Assembly (NCBI GenBank): GCA_965223165.1
Contig: CBDCVQ010000018.1
Coordinates: forward strand, 124,001 to 188,000
Length of the DNA: 64,000 nucleotides
Source of the DNA: JABDMH01 sp965223165
GTDB lineage: Bacteria > Bacteroidota > Bacteroidia > Chitinophagales > Saprospiraceae
Direction of reading: 5' to 3'
Part shown: one piece after another, positions 45,204-54,552 of the stretch
How the letters are laid out: every line of letters starts with the position of its first letter
Position numbering within the stretch: position 1 is the first letter of the stretch
The notes under the pieces: model-generated
The model's database searches: none
Told to the model about the DNA's origin: nothing
What the model saw: the letters and a program-made list of their open reading frames with translations, nothing else
Made by a program: the position numbers and the translations under genes

Positions 45204-46504
45204 ATAGAAAAGTGAGCTCGCTTACTATGCACCCGGCGTTTAAAGGACTCCCGATTCTACTCTGGCTTCTGTTGCCATTTTACCTGGTACTCGTCTTCTG
45301 CCTGTCTGTGCCTGAGTTGCAGGGAGACGAAGGACGCTATCTGGAATATGCTGAGAATATCACCCACGGATTTTACACCGACGCGGAGAATCCCTCGATC
45401 AGAAATGGTCCTGCTTATCCGCTGTTTCTGACGCCATTCGCGTACTGGGACGCTCCCTATGTCCTGCCGAGATTGTGCAATGCCTTCTTCCTTTTTGTGG
45501 CCATCGTATTTCTGCATCGCACCCTGCTACTGATGCATGTGCCCCGTAAAGCAGCGCTGGGATTCAGCTTGTTTCTGGGTCTTTATCCACCCTTGTTGCT
45601 CGCCTCATCAATGATTTTGACGGAGGCGCTGACCGTCCTTTTGCTCTGCCTGATTCCATACCATTTGGTCCGGACACAGCATGGGGCATTCACCTTTCGA
45701 CATTGGTTGTCCGGTGCATTTATTTTTGGTTTGCTGGCACTGACGAAGGTTATTTTCTTTCACGTTTTTTTGGCCAGTCTTTTGGCCCTGGGGCTCCTTT
45801 ACCTTCTCAGACGGCCAAAATACACCTTGCGGGTGATGACCATCCTGGCTGGGGGCATACTATTTTTTCTACCTTTTTTGGTCCATACCTATCAACTGAC
45901 GGGAAAGCCCTTTTACTCCGGCACACAGGGCGGCGCCATCCTGTACTTTCGGGCCACACCATTCGAGGGAGAATATGGAGATTGGTTTTCTGAAGCCATG
46001 GTGCTGGATGTCGATGGCATACACGACAGACTCAGAAAGGGCGGGGATCTAGGTCCCCTGAAGGAAAATCACGGGGATTTCTATCGACACCTTCAAGGTA
46101 TGACAGAGGTGCAAAAAGACAGTGCTTTCAAGTCGATGGCCTGGCAATATATGCAGTCGCATCCGATCAAGTACTTGGAAAACACGGTGGCCAATGTAGG
46201 CCGGTTATTCTTTAACTATCCGCTGTCCTATCGGCAGCAGACCTTGGCTACTTATCTGTATCTGGCACCTAATATCTTTATTGTTGTCGCCTTTTTCTCT
46301 TGTGTGCTCGTGGCATTGACCGGCCGTAGAAAACTCCCGCTCCCCCTCTTATACACCTGTCTGCTGAGCGGTATTTATCTGGGGGCCATGGTCTTTTTGA
46401 TCGGGCGAGCCCGCCACTTGGTGCCAGCCCTTCCGGCCATTCTTTTATTGGTGGCATTCGCCAGCACCCGGCTGCTGCGAATTCAATGGCGGCATTTAGA
46501 ATAG
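45200..46504 (+). CDS. GT-C (GT39/ArnT-like) polytopic glycosyltransferase
   Basis: 434 residues, about ten TM helices. The first periplasmic loop carries the acidic signature QGDEGRYLEYAENI (D43/E44), the metal/donor motif of the GT-C superfamily that uses polyprenyl-phosphate-linked sugars on the outer face. A further loop (YSGTQGGAILYFRATPFEGE) is typical of the PMT_2 subgroup. Begins with the ATG in ATGA, overlapping the GT2 stop by 4 bases. The acceptor is a cell-surface glycan or protein, unknown. Confidence 0.85.
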   Translation: MNRKVSSLTMHPAFKGLPILLWLLLPFYLVLVFCLSVPELQGDEGRYLEYAENITHGFYTDAENPSIRNGPAYPLFLTPFAYWDAPYVLPRLCNAFFLFVAIVFLHRTLLLMHVPRKAALGFSLFLGLYPPLLLASSMILTEALTVLLLCLIPYHLVRTQHGAFTFRHWLSGAFIFGLLALTKVIFFHVFLASLLALGLLYLLRRPKYTLRVMTILAGGILFFLPFLVHTYQLTGKPFYSGTQGGAILYFRATPFEGEYGDWFSEAMVLDVDGIHDRLRKGGDLGPLKENHGDFYRHLQGMTEVQKDSAFKSMAWQYMQSHPIKYLENTVANVGRLFFNYPLSYRQQTLATYLYLAPNIFIVVAFFSCVLVALTGRRKLPLPLLYTCLLSGIYLGAMVFLIGRARHLVPALPAILLLVAFASTRLLRIQWRHLE

Positions 46505-46509
46505 GGACC

Positions 46510-46917
46510 ATGGCACACATCATGCAAAGGTTGGCTGGCATGCCTTATCACCAGATCCGCTCGTTCGTCGTGGTAGGGGGCATCTGCTACGCCATAAGCA
46601 TGCTGCTACTATTTATGGCGGTGGATTGGCTGCGTATCGAAGTCAACCTGGCAAATCTGGTCACTTCAATTGTGGTTGTCTTCATCACATTCTCCCTCAA
46701 TCGCGCCTACGTATTTAAACCGGGCAGGCATGGCTATACCCGGGAATTGGGACTCTTCTATCTCTTCTCCACGACCGGTCTGGTCCTAAATGTGCTGCTC
46801 ATGTACCTGATGACCACGTACCTCCCGCTCTCCTACCTGATCGACAAGACTTTGATCGTCATCCTCATTGCCGTCTTCAACTTCACCTCGCGCAAATACA
46901 TCATCTTTCGAGGCTAG
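46510..46917 (+). CDS. GtrA family flippase-like protein
   Basis: About 135 residues with four TM helices: IRSFVVVGGICYAISMLLLF, NLANLVTSIVVVFITFSLNR (with the Asn-Arg and the following AYVFKPG signature of GtrA), LGLFYLFSTTGLVLNVLLMY and a last helix ending RKYIIFRG. GtrA proteins are thought to flip the polyprenyl-linked sugar made by GtrB. The frame also has an ATG at 46486, which would overlap the GT-C gene by 19 bases; 46510 is preferred because the family starts near HQIRSFVVVGG. Last gene of the glycan locus. Confidence 0.85.
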   Translation: MAHIMQRLAGMPYHQIRSFVVVGGICYAISMLLLFMAVDWLRIEVNLANLVTSIVVVFITFSLNRAYVFKPGRHGYTRELGLFYLFSTTGLVLNVLLMYLMTTYLPLSYLIDKTLIVILIAVFNFTSRKYIIFRG

Positions 46918-46968
46918 CTTTTAGTTACTATCAAACCAAAACACGGGCTCGAAGCAGGAGGTGATGTG

Positions 46969-49230
46969 CTACTCTCTCGGCCGCACGAATTCGTCATAGG
47001 GAGGATAGCCCTGCATGGGCAAAAATTCGAAGGCATCTTTGTAGCGGGAGGAGGTAAAACCAAAGCCGGCAGCGAAGGCCTTTTTCATATCGTTCACAGC
47101 TTGTGCATTTTCACCCAACATCGAATAAATCATGGCAATGGCATATCGAAATTGTCCGATGGTTTCTGGTGTATCCAGCTGCTCGAGGTTTCGAATCGTC
47201 TCCATGGCTTGCGTGGTGTCCCCTTGGCGTGCATAAATACAGCCAATGCGTGCCAGGTAATACCAATTAACGTTGCCTGCGCTAATTTGCTCGAGATAAA
47301 AAGGCAGGGCCTCCGGGTATCGCTCAGAAAAGTAGTGAATGCCGGCTAGCAATTCTTCACTGGGTGTCAGGGACTGCGAGTGCATCCTATCGATCATCAG
47401 CTGGTACCACTGCTCATATCGGTCCGGATCTCCACTGATCCGGTACCGCAAACTAATGTACACGTACATATTAATGAGCAGCTCGTCGGTCAGACCGTTT
47501 TCTTCGGCAGCATTGATCAATAGCAGCAGGCTGTCTGTCTGTCCTCGGACCATATAAATATCTGACAGCCGATAGTAGTACGCCAAGGAGGCCAGCGCTT
47601 CCGGCACAAATCGAAGGACATGCAAGGCATCATCCAGGCGCTCCAGCCGGATCAAGTTATAGGCATACACTAAGTGCCACCAGGTCTGCGCCTGATATTT
47701 TATATCCAGATTGGCGGGATCGATCTCTTGGAAATAGTTGACGGCCTCGGCAGGCTTATTCAGCATGCTGGCGCTGTAGCCCATGAGATAATTATTCCGG
47801 AGGTTCTGCGGATCGCGGGCAAAAATGGGTTTTATCCGTTCATAATCATCCTCCAGGTCGCTGGTCGTCATCGTCATGGCCCAGTCCAGGTAGGCGCGTT
47901 CATAACTGTTTAAATGCTTGAATCGGCGATTGACTAAGGCAATCACCGAGTCCACTCCCCGGCTATTGCCTTGGTTGTAGTACGATCCGGCCATCGTGAG
48001 GTAAGGCCACAAGAAGCTGCTATCGATCGAAATGGCTTGGTGGCACAGTCTCCTCGATTGTGCGTAGTCGGTGCCAAAATAAGAATAGGCCTCCAGGTAT
48101 GCCTTATACGCCTCGTATTTTGGGGGCCGGTGCTGGAGCAGTAAGAAATTGTCCTCCATTACGCTGAAATACCCCAGAATCCGTTGCCTGAGTTCATTGA
48201 CGAGATCCATCACCTCCACCCTATCGCCCGTAATTTCTGGCAGGACAAATTCGACATTTCCAGACCGGACATCGATGATCTGGCTTTGAAACATCAGCTG
48301 GTCGTCCTGGAGGTAGTACGCGCCCCGAAGCATCTTTTGGGCGCCTGTCTGTCGCTGGAAGCTCGATCTGAACTTCATCTCGCTCACGGCTTGCTCCTCC
48401 CGGACCACATCCCGGACCGTTTGATAACTGACCACTTGAAGGTCCTCTAGATTCATCATGCCCTGGATGATCCAGTCTGCAATCATCTCACCCAAGACAT
48501 CCAAATTCGCATCGTTGGTATTGTTCTCGTAGGGAAGTACGGCGATTCGCGCTTCCTTAATCGAGTCGGGAAGGGTCAAAGCCGCCTGCACCGTCGTGCG
48601 CCAATAAGTGGCTGCGACGATGACAAGAAGGGCCAACAGCAAGGCGGGCCTCTTCCATAGATTCTTGGCGGAGCCAGTCGGCGCTTTGGGCTGTTTGAGC
48701 TTGCCTGTCATTTCTTCCCGCTTAGGTATGGGCAGGTGCTCATTGGCCAGCGCATAAATCTCGATGGGCTCGTCGACATTTTTAAATTCGAAGGGACCGA
48801 GGGACGCTGCTTTGAAGTCGGAATGGCCCCGTATCTTTTCAAATACGTCACCCGAAAACAGAATGGTGCCTTCCTGACCAATGGATTCGATGCGGGAAGC
48901 CAGATTGATCGCATCGCCATAGACTTTGCCTCCCTCCCGGCGGATCTCTCCGGTGTGAATGCCAATGCGGAGGGGGACTTTAGGTTCTTCCTTGAGTCGT
49001 CGCTGAATCTCCAGAGCGCATGCCACCGCTGCCACCGCGTCGTCAAAGAGGGTCAGGCTGCCGTCGCCGTAATACTGGAATACCTCACCCTGATGAGCGG
49101 CCACGCAGGCTTCCACCACTTCTTGGTGGCGTTCGACCTGGCCAATAGCTGCCTCTTCGTTGTGGTGCATCACGGTGGTATACTCCACGATATCCGTAAA
49201 CATAACCGCAACGAGGCGACGTCTAGGCAC
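46969..49230 (-). CDS. Class III adenylate/guanylate cyclase - TM - TolB-N-like - TPR protein (paralogue 2)
   Basis: 753 residues, same layout as the gene at 16291-18642. Cyclase domain with Asp13 (FTDIVEYTT), Asp56 (QYYGDG), Asn109 and Arg113 (INLASRIE), so probably active. TM helix 195-210, a TolB-N/FlgO-like domain (EARIAVLPYENNTNDANL), then many TPR helices. The two paralogues share the domain order and the ending of the TPR region (DDAVDN/AVNDM...FR...PL-GY-PYDE). It converges on the GtrA gene but the intervening 51 bases are not shared. Regulation not visible. Confidence 0.9.
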   Translation of the reverse strand: MPRRRLVAVMFTDIVEYTTVMHHNEEAAIGQVERHQEVVEACVAAHQGEVFQYYGDGSLTLFDDAVAAVACALEIQRRLKEEPKVPLRIGIHTGEIRREGGKVYGDAINLASRIESIGQEGTILFSGDVFEKIRGHSDFKAASLGPFEFKNVDEPIEIYALANEHLPIPKREEMTGKLKQPKAPTGSAKNLWKRPALLLALLVIVAATYWRTTVQAALTLPDSIKEARIAVLPYENNTNDANLDVLGEMIADWIIQGMMNLEDLQVVSYQTVRDVVREEQAVSEMKFRSSFQRQTGAQKMLRGAYYLQDDQLMFQSQIIDVRSGNVEFVLPEITGDRVEVMDLVNELRQRILGYFSVMEDNFLLLQHRPPKYEAYKAYLEAYSYFGTDYAQSRRLCHQAISIDSSFLWPYLTMAGSYYNQGNSRGVDSVIALVNRRFKHLNSYERAYLDWAMTMTTSDLEDDYERIKPIFARDPQNLRNNYLMGYSASMLNKPAEAVNYFQEIDPANLDIKYQAQTWWHLVYAYNLIRLERLDDALHVLRFVPEALASLAYYYRLSDIYMVRGQTDSLLLLINAAEENGLTDELLINMYVYISLRYRISGDPDRYEQWYQLMIDRMHSQSLTPSEELLAGIHYFSERYPEALPFYLEQISAGNVNWYYLARIGCIYARQGDTTQAMETIRNLEQLDTPETIGQFRYAIAMIYSMLGENAQAVNDMKKAFAAGFGFTSSRYKDAFEFLPMQGYPPYDEFVRPRE

Positions 49231-49542
49231 GACTTCCTTTCATTTGGATCTTGCAAATTAAGCTTCTTTGGCGTATCGTACATCCCTTACAGAGAGCATA
49301 CGGTGCGGTCATTAGTATACCGTCACTTTGGATGAGTGGTTGGTTCGCAGGGCTGGATCGACTGTATCCGATTCAGTGACCCATCTTTGATGCAATGAAG
49401 CAGCTGTGGCGTCGCTATGCCAACAAGAAAGATCTACCGCCTGCGCTCCGGAAGACCTAGCGGTGGCAAACAAATACGTCCATACCACGCCATCATTTCC
49501 TTTTGAATCACTATACTGTGCTCTCCTCAACGGCAACAAATC
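49231..49542. other. Divergent promoter gap, no gene seen
   Basis: 312 bases between the second cyclase-TPR gene (leftwards) and the hydrolase gene (rightwards). No reading frame with homology. It should hold both promoters. Confidence 0.4.
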
Positions 49543-50487
49543 ATGCAAAAGGCACTTGCGATCCTCCTTACCGTCTTATGCACCCTTCCATCGCTGCTGC
49601 TAGATGCACAAGTCTCCAAGGAAGCGAGCATCGAAAGGAATGTGATCTATGGCATGCATGGCGGACTTGCCCTGCTCATGGACGTGTACCGGCCCGCCCA
49701 ACCCAATGGACGAGGAATCATCGTGATCCCGGGGAGCGGCTTCCACCAATTGATGAGCTACGACGCCACCCCCTTAAACAAGAATGCATGGTATCTGTCC
49801 AATATCATTGGTACGGACAACCTGCTCGACCATGGCTACACGCTTTTCGTGGTGAATCACCGGTCGTCACCGGTATTCAGATTTCCGGCGGCCGTGGAAG
49901 ACGTGCAAAGGGCCGTCCAATTCATCAGGCATCATGCGGAAGACTACCACATTGACAAGGACGGCCTGGGCGCCATCGGTCATTCGTCCGGCGCTCATCT
50001 GGCGAGCATGCTGGGCACCCTGGAGGACATCGCTGATCCCGACGCTGAAACCCCCATCGGCCGGGAGGGCAGCAAGGTACAAGCGGTGGTGGCTTTGGCC
50101 GGCTTGTTTGACCTGACGGCGTTTGCCAAAAGCGGATTTGGAGACATCGGGGCGATCGCCTCTTTCGTAGGCACACACCTGCCCGTCTGGAGAAACCCCG
50201 ACGCGCCCAGAGATCACGAGTTTGCCCTGTATGCCAAGGCTTCTCCCATTAAACATCTGTCCGAGGATGATGCGTCTTTCTTATTGGTGCACGGAACCCA
50301 TGAAAAGGTGGTCCATGTGGATCAGTCCAAAATGTTTCACGCCAAGCTGTTGGAACACAATATTGGAGCGAAGCTCTTGGTGCTCGAAAATGCCGACCAT
50401 GGCTTGAGAATCGACGGTACGGTCGCTGCCGAGCGATATTATCCTGCGACAATCCAATTATTTGATCGGGTACTTCGTGGCAGGTAA
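49543..50487 (+). CDS. Exported alpha/beta hydrolase (BD-FAE-like)
   Basis: 314 residues with a signal peptide (MQKALAILLTVLCTLPSLLL). Nucleophile elbow G146-H-S148-S-G150 in LGAIGHSSGAHLASML, the upstream oxyanion block IVIPGSGFHQL, the acid in FLLVHGTHEKVVHVDQS, and the catalytic His in ENADHGLRI near the end. Fits the BD-FAE/esterase-lipase group that cleaves small ester bonds, e.g. acetyl groups on sugars. Stands alone; periplasmic. Confidence 0.8.
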   Translation: MQKALAILLTVLCTLPSLLLDAQVSKEASIERNVIYGMHGGLALLMDVYRPAQPNGRGIIVIPGSGFHQLMSYDATPLNKNAWYLSNIIGTDNLLDHGYTLFVVNHRSSPVFRFPAAVEDVQRAVQFIRHHAEDYHIDKDGLGAIGHSSGAHLASMLGTLEDIADPDAETPIGREGSKVQAVVALAGLFDLTAFAKSGFGDIGAIASFVGTHLPVWRNPDAPRDHEFALYAKASPIKHLSEDDASFLLVHGTHEKVVHVDQSKMFHAKLLEHNIGAKLLVLENADHGLRIDGTVAAERYYPATIQLFDRVLRGR

Positions 50488-50665
50488 GGGGAAGCGCAGA
50501 GCAGGTGATCCTCAAAATTATCAGAGATCCTTTGCTCAAAGAACTCCGCAATAAAGATGGTCTTATGGGCCATAAATTGCTCGTGTGCGTTCACGCCTGG
50601 ACTACTGACTTGCACGCTCGCGATCTACCAAAGCAATCATTGCTTCTCCCAAACTCGCTGCCACT

Positions 50666-51397
50666 TCAAGAGTCCTTATCTTTCAACTCTTTACTTATGA
50701 TTTCTCTCAACTGCTTGCACTGTTGCACGGTCTGAAGCATATGCGGCACATACCGGTCCATCATAAACCATCTCAGCTCCAAGTGATTTGAGATCGTATG
50801 ATCGTCCTTGATCTCGCCATCGTGCAATGGGTAATTAAGGAGGCCACCATCCCTATTTACTACCTTGGTGGTTTCCCACAAATGGGGCCTCGCGTATTCC
50901 CGCAGATAGAGATTGTAATTATCTAAGTTCTGTCTAACCTCTGCGTAAGATTGATCGTAAAGTTTCGCCAGGCCAATGCGGATCGAATCGCTGGATAAAT
51001 AATCAAGGCCCCGTGACTTTAGCGATTCAAATGCTGCATATTGGAAGTTAATTTCCAATTGAATGTTGCTGCCCAAGATGTCGGCCAAAGAGTCGATGTT
51101 AACATTATCTGAACTTAATACTCGAAGACCCTCAGCAGCATCTTCCTTCAAAAACTGACACAGATTGCTCATTCCCATGAGCTCTTCGATGTCCAATGCG
51201 ATGGAGGCGCTGATCTCGGCCAACATTTTGTTCTCATAGGCTTTTTCTTTCCTCCCCTCATTCCAATTGTTAATCTGCAAAGCAATAAGAATTCCTATGA
51301 CTACCAGTGCGATTTCACCCAAGGCGTACAAAAGATATTTGCCGGTTGACCCGGATAGCAAGAATCCTCTCCTGATCCTACGAAAGAAAGTGAGCAT
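50666..51397 (-). CDS. DUF6090 family membrane protein
   Basis: 243 residues. Diagnostic N-terminus: a short basic cytoplasmic segment, then GKYLLYALGEIALVVIGILI and ALQINNWNEGRKEK, i.e. a TM helix followed by the conserved NNWNE. The rest is helical and periplasmic (KMLAEISASIALDIEELMGM ... SNHLELRWFMMDRYVPHM). The family is restricted to Bacteroidota and nearby groups; function unknown. A truncated second copy of the same family lies at 56032-56330. Confidence 0.85.
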   Translation of the reverse strand: MLTFFRRIRRGFLLSGSTGKYLLYALGEIALVVIGILIALQINNWNEGRKEKAYENKMLAEISASIALDIEELMGMSNLCQFLKEDAAEGLRVLSSDNVNIDSLADILGSNIQLEINFQYAAFESLKSRGLDYLSSDSIRIGLAKLYDQSYAEVRQNLDNYNLYLREYARPHLWETTKVVNRDGGLLNYPLHDGEIKDDHTISNHLELRWFMMDRYVPHMLQTVQQCKQLREIISKELKDKDS

Positions 51398-52121
51398 CTA
51401 TTAAAGATAAGCAAATGAAACCGTGGCCCTCAAAGAATTAGCTTATCCGAAATAACGAATGAGGATACCGCCCATCCTACTACTGCCAAGCTCAAACTAA
51501 TCTGATCGTTGGGATTGCACCAATGCTGTCAGCGCACAGCATACAGGACGTACTTTGATGGACCGGCTGCCAGCCGCCGTTTGGATTTCGGGATCGTCCA
51601 TACGCCTCCCCGTCAAGCTTGTCTCTTCCCTCGAAATTGTGTGCACATCTACGGAGAATAAACAATGATTAGGGCAATCACCATATGGAATATGGGAGGC
51701 TGCTATCATCTATCAACGACCAAAAAATTGCAGGCAAGATGGCCTATTTTAGTAGATGGACACACTTAGGACACTACTCCAGGGCATAACCTTGCCGGTA
51801 TGGGTTAGACGAAGATGCCTGACACGGCCAGGTTGCTCTTGTTGAGTAAAATTCCGATGGCGACTAGCCACAGGGCCACACAGCCCAGATCAGGCCGCGT
51901 TTGGCGTCATTGCCAGACGCCATTGCTAGCTCGCCGCCACCCTCAAGCCTTGAGAATGCGTTTGCCCTGAACAATGAAGTGCATAGACGCACATGCCAAA
52001 AAGATCTCTTATCTTGAGATGATCCCCACCCTTCTTCGGGAAGATCTGCCGTGCCATTTGACAGACCCTGTGGTGCTTCAAATCTTCCTGATTCACACTT
52101 TTTGACTTAACCAGCTTTGTT
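51398..52121. other. Intergenic region with a dispersed repeat
   Basis: 724 bases, no gene I can support. A leftward frame (IPYGDCPNHCLFSVDVHTIS ... MDDPEIQTAAGSRSIKV) near 51500-51700 looks like old coding DNA but is not recognisable. 51815-51969 is the dispersed repeat copy B. The promoters of the DUF6090 gene and the serine hydrolase lie at the two ends. Confidence 0.4.
51815..51969 (-). repeat. Dispersed imperfect repeat, copy B
   Basis: Reverse complement of this segment aligns along its length with 31071-31225 (shared CAGGGCAA, CAAGGCTT, GCGAGCTAGCAATGGCGT, GCCAAACGCGGCC, ACTCAACAA, GCCGTG). Roughly 155 bases, moderately diverged, in inverse orientation 20.7 kb away. Confidence 0.6.
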
Positions 52122-53345
52122 ATGAAAATAAATAAACTCTTTCCAGCCCTCCTCGTATGGTTTGTCTTACTACTGGGACCTACCCCATTCGTCTCGGCCC
52201 AGGTTGAGCACGGCTTTTCCAAAGAACGTCTGACTCGATATGAAAACTTCCTCCGGGCGGAAATAGAGGAAGGGCGGATTCCCGGAGCCGTTTCATTGAT
52301 CAAACGTCGAGGAGCGATCGCCCATGAAAGGGTGCTGGGGGTAAAAAATACGCCTGCGCAAACACCGATGGCGCTAGACGATATCTTCTTCATTCAATCC
52401 ATGACTAAGCCGATCATTACCGTTGCCTTTATGATGCTGTATGAGGAAGGTCACTTTTTCCTGGATGATCCGGTTTCCACGTATATTCCCGAGTTCAAGG
52501 ACCGGGTTGTGCTCCTGAATGCGGAGGCAGGAAAGGATGGAGCGACAGAACCCGCCAATAAAGAAATTACGATCGCGCACCTGTTGAGCCACACCGCAGG
52601 CTTATCTCACGGACTTGGACCCACGGAGATCGACCGAGACTACCTAAATGCCATGTATTTCGAAGAGCATGCCACTGTCGAAGACCGCGTCATTCGTATG
52701 TTGGACCTGCCCCTTATTGGCCATCCTGGTGAGCAATGGCAATACAGCGCAGCACCGGATGTCTTGTCGGTGCTGATCAAGAAATTTTCAGGAATGAGTA
52801 CCGAGAAATTCCTGCAAGAGCGATTATTCGATCCACTGGGTATGGATGACACCGGTTACAATTTGCCCCAGGCAAAACATGACCGCGTGGTGCAAGTCCA
52901 TCAAATGGATTCGACAAATGCATTGGTGGTGCGTGCCAGACAACCGCAAATGGCGGGCAACACGATTCACAGCGGGGTCAACGGGCTGTTCTCGACCGCG
53001 AAAGATTATATGACCTTTTGCGAAATGATGCTTAACAACGGCGAGTTAAATGGAAAACGGTATTTAAGTAGAAAGACCATCGAACTCATGACCATCAACC
53101 ATGTGGACGAGCTTTACGGCGAGGGTCAGGGGTTTGGATTTGGTTATGGGGTCACGACGGATCTGGCCGCCTCGGATATCCTTGGCAGTGAGGGCACTTA
53201 CTACTGGGGTGGAGCCTTCTGCACGTACTTTTTCATCGACCCAGAAGAAGAAATGGTAGCCATTCTTATGACCCAGCTCAATCCTTATTCTAACTATTAC
53301 CGGGATAAAATGATCCAGTTTGTATACCAGGCGATTGATGATTGA
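52122..53345 (+). CDS. Exported serine hydrolase, beta-lactamase/penicillin-binding class C family
   Basis: 407 residues with a signal peptide (MKINKLFPALLVWFVLLLGP). Active-site motif S93-M-T-K96 (IQSMTKPIIT), second motif Y208-S-A (QWQYSAAPD), and DDTGYNLP, GVNGLFSTAKDYMTFCEMML, YYWGGAFCTYFF further on. This is the AmpC-like/EstB group; most members are peptidases or esterases and not antibiotic beta-lactamases. Periplasmic or surface. Nothing in the neighbourhood suggests a resistance role. Confidence 0.85.
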   Translation: MKINKLFPALLVWFVLLLGPTPFVSAQVEHGFSKERLTRYENFLRAEIEEGRIPGAVSLIKRRGAIAHERVLGVKNTPAQTPMALDDIFFIQSMTKPIITVAFMMLYEEGHFFLDDPVSTYIPEFKDRVVLLNAEAGKDGATEPANKEITIAHLLSHTAGLSHGLGPTEIDRDYLNAMYFEEHATVEDRVIRMLDLPLIGHPGEQWQYSAAPDVLSVLIKKFSGMSTEKFLQERLFDPLGMDDTGYNLPQAKHDRVVQVHQMDSTNALVVRARQPQMAGNTIHSGVNGLFSTAKDYMTFCEMMLNNGELNGKRYLSRKTIELMTINHVDELYGEGQGFGFGYGVTTDLAASDILGSEGTYYWGGAFCTYFFIDPEEEMVAILMTQLNPYSNYYRDKMIQFVYQAIDD

Positions 53346-53407
53346 TCTATCAGACAACGCTAGCCGAGTGCCTGGCATCGTGAAATTATTAAATACCGTG
53401 ATGATGT

Positions 53408-53504
53408 AAGAAGCTAGATCAAGTCTTGGCCCTTCGTGTGCGGTTCCTCGTGACCTACTACCGGCTAAACTTTATGAAGCTGACAATTGTGAAAAATCGA
53501 ACGA
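53408..53504 (+). repeat. 97-base segment duplicated at 57461-57547; empty site of the inverted-repeat element
   Basis: AAGAAGCTAG-ATCAAGTCTTGGCCC... is 85 of 87 bases identical (from 53418) to 57461-57547, including a shared ATG and MKLTIVKNRT coding stretch. At 57 kb the same AAGAAGCTAG is followed by the 55-bp inverted-repeat element, so this copy shows the site without the insertion. Downstream of 53504 the two sequences diverge abruptly; the small gene begun here (ATG 53474) is a diverged or truncated version. Confidence 0.85.
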
Positions 53505-53730
53505 CACTTTTGTGTTGTCGGAATTATAGTCTGACCTTAATTGACTACATTCCGACGCCTGTATACGATAAAAAATCAAACCTACGCATAAAAAAGCCAA
53601 GTCGCCTTTATGCCCCATTCGGGTCAAGGCACTTGCCCGTGAGTCTGTAGCTACTTTTTTTCAAAATTCCTCAGGAAGAAATACCTTTTAAAAGAAGGAA
53701 TAGGTAGGGTATCAAAGAAAATGCGCTCAA

Positions 53731-54417
53731 GTGCAGCAATCCTCCAAATATTGGGTTGGACTCATAATCACGCACCTCCTCATACCAGGGGTTTTGTTCC
53801 TAAGTGCAGGGGATCTCGGGTGGTGGCAGGGTTGGCTTTATGCAGCGCTGATCGTTGTCACCGGTGTCGGTTCACGGATGTGGGCGGAAAAAAAGCATCC
53901 GGGATTGATGGTGGAACGAGTACAATTTGCAAAAGCTCAAGAGGTGAAATCGTGGGATAAAGTGCTGTCACCCCTAATGGCTGTGACTATGACTTTCCCC
54001 TTGGTTATCGTAGCTGGATTAGATCACCGCTTTGGGTGGTCCTCTGCGTTTTCGCCATGGCTCCACCTCATGGGCTTCCTCTTGATTGTGCTCGGATACT
54101 CCTTTGCCGGATGGGCTTTGGTCGAAAACCGCTTCTTCTCCAGCGTGGTGCGCATTCAGTCGGATCGAGGGCATAACGTATGCGACAGCGGCCCCTATCG
54201 GGTGGTGCGACATCCTGGCTATGCTGGAAATGTGTTAGCCCTACCGGGCATTGTGCTGGCCTTGGGCTCGGTCTGGACAATCATTCCCGTGATCGCAGCG
54301 GCGATCATTGCCCTGATCAGAACTGTGCTGGAAGATAACGTGCTAAAAGAAGAGTTGCCAGGGTATCGGGCGTATGCGCGTCGAGTGCGTTATCGGTTGA
54401 TTCCCGGGGTCTTCTGA
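53731..54417 (+). CDS. Isoprenylcysteine carboxylmethyltransferase-like membrane protein
   Basis: 228 residues with five or so TM helices; start is a GTG. The ICMT/PEMT signature is clear near the C-terminus: VCDSGPYRVVRHPGYAGNVL (SAM-binding region) and EDNVLKEELPGYRAYARRVR, YRLIPGVF. Bacterial members methylate carboxyl or lipid groups in the membrane; the substrate is unknown since bacteria have no prenylated proteins. The gene stands alone after a 226-base gap. Confidence 0.8.
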   Translation: MQQSSKYWVGLIITHLLIPGVLFLSAGDLGWWQGWLYAALIVVTGVGSRMWAEKKHPGLMVERVQFAKAQEVKSWDKVLSPLMAVTMTFPLVIVAGLDHRFGWSSAFSPWLHLMGFLLIVLGYSFAGWALVENRFFSSVVRIQSDRGHNVCDSGPYRVVRHPGYAGNVLALPGIVLALGSVWTIIPVIAAAIIALIRTVLEDNVLKEELPGYRAYARRVRYRLIPGVF

Positions 54418-54552
54418 GGGAGATCATACACCGATGAAATTTGGCTGAGCATGCTACTTTCAATTGAAAGTCAGTGAAAAATCAATCTTCATTTAGATTC
54501 CTAAGCAAAGACTAGCACGCGCATCACATTTGGCATAGTCTCCCCAAGGGTC

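Noticed and set aside
51497..51709. Short leftward frame SVDVHTISREETSLTGRRM...
   Set aside because: No recognisable family and no start context; could be an old gene fragment, listed only as part of the gap.
52122..53345. Antibiotic-resistance beta-lactamase
   Set aside because: SxxK and YxS are shared with many esterases and peptidases of the same fold, and neither sequence nor context points to beta-lactam hydrolysis.
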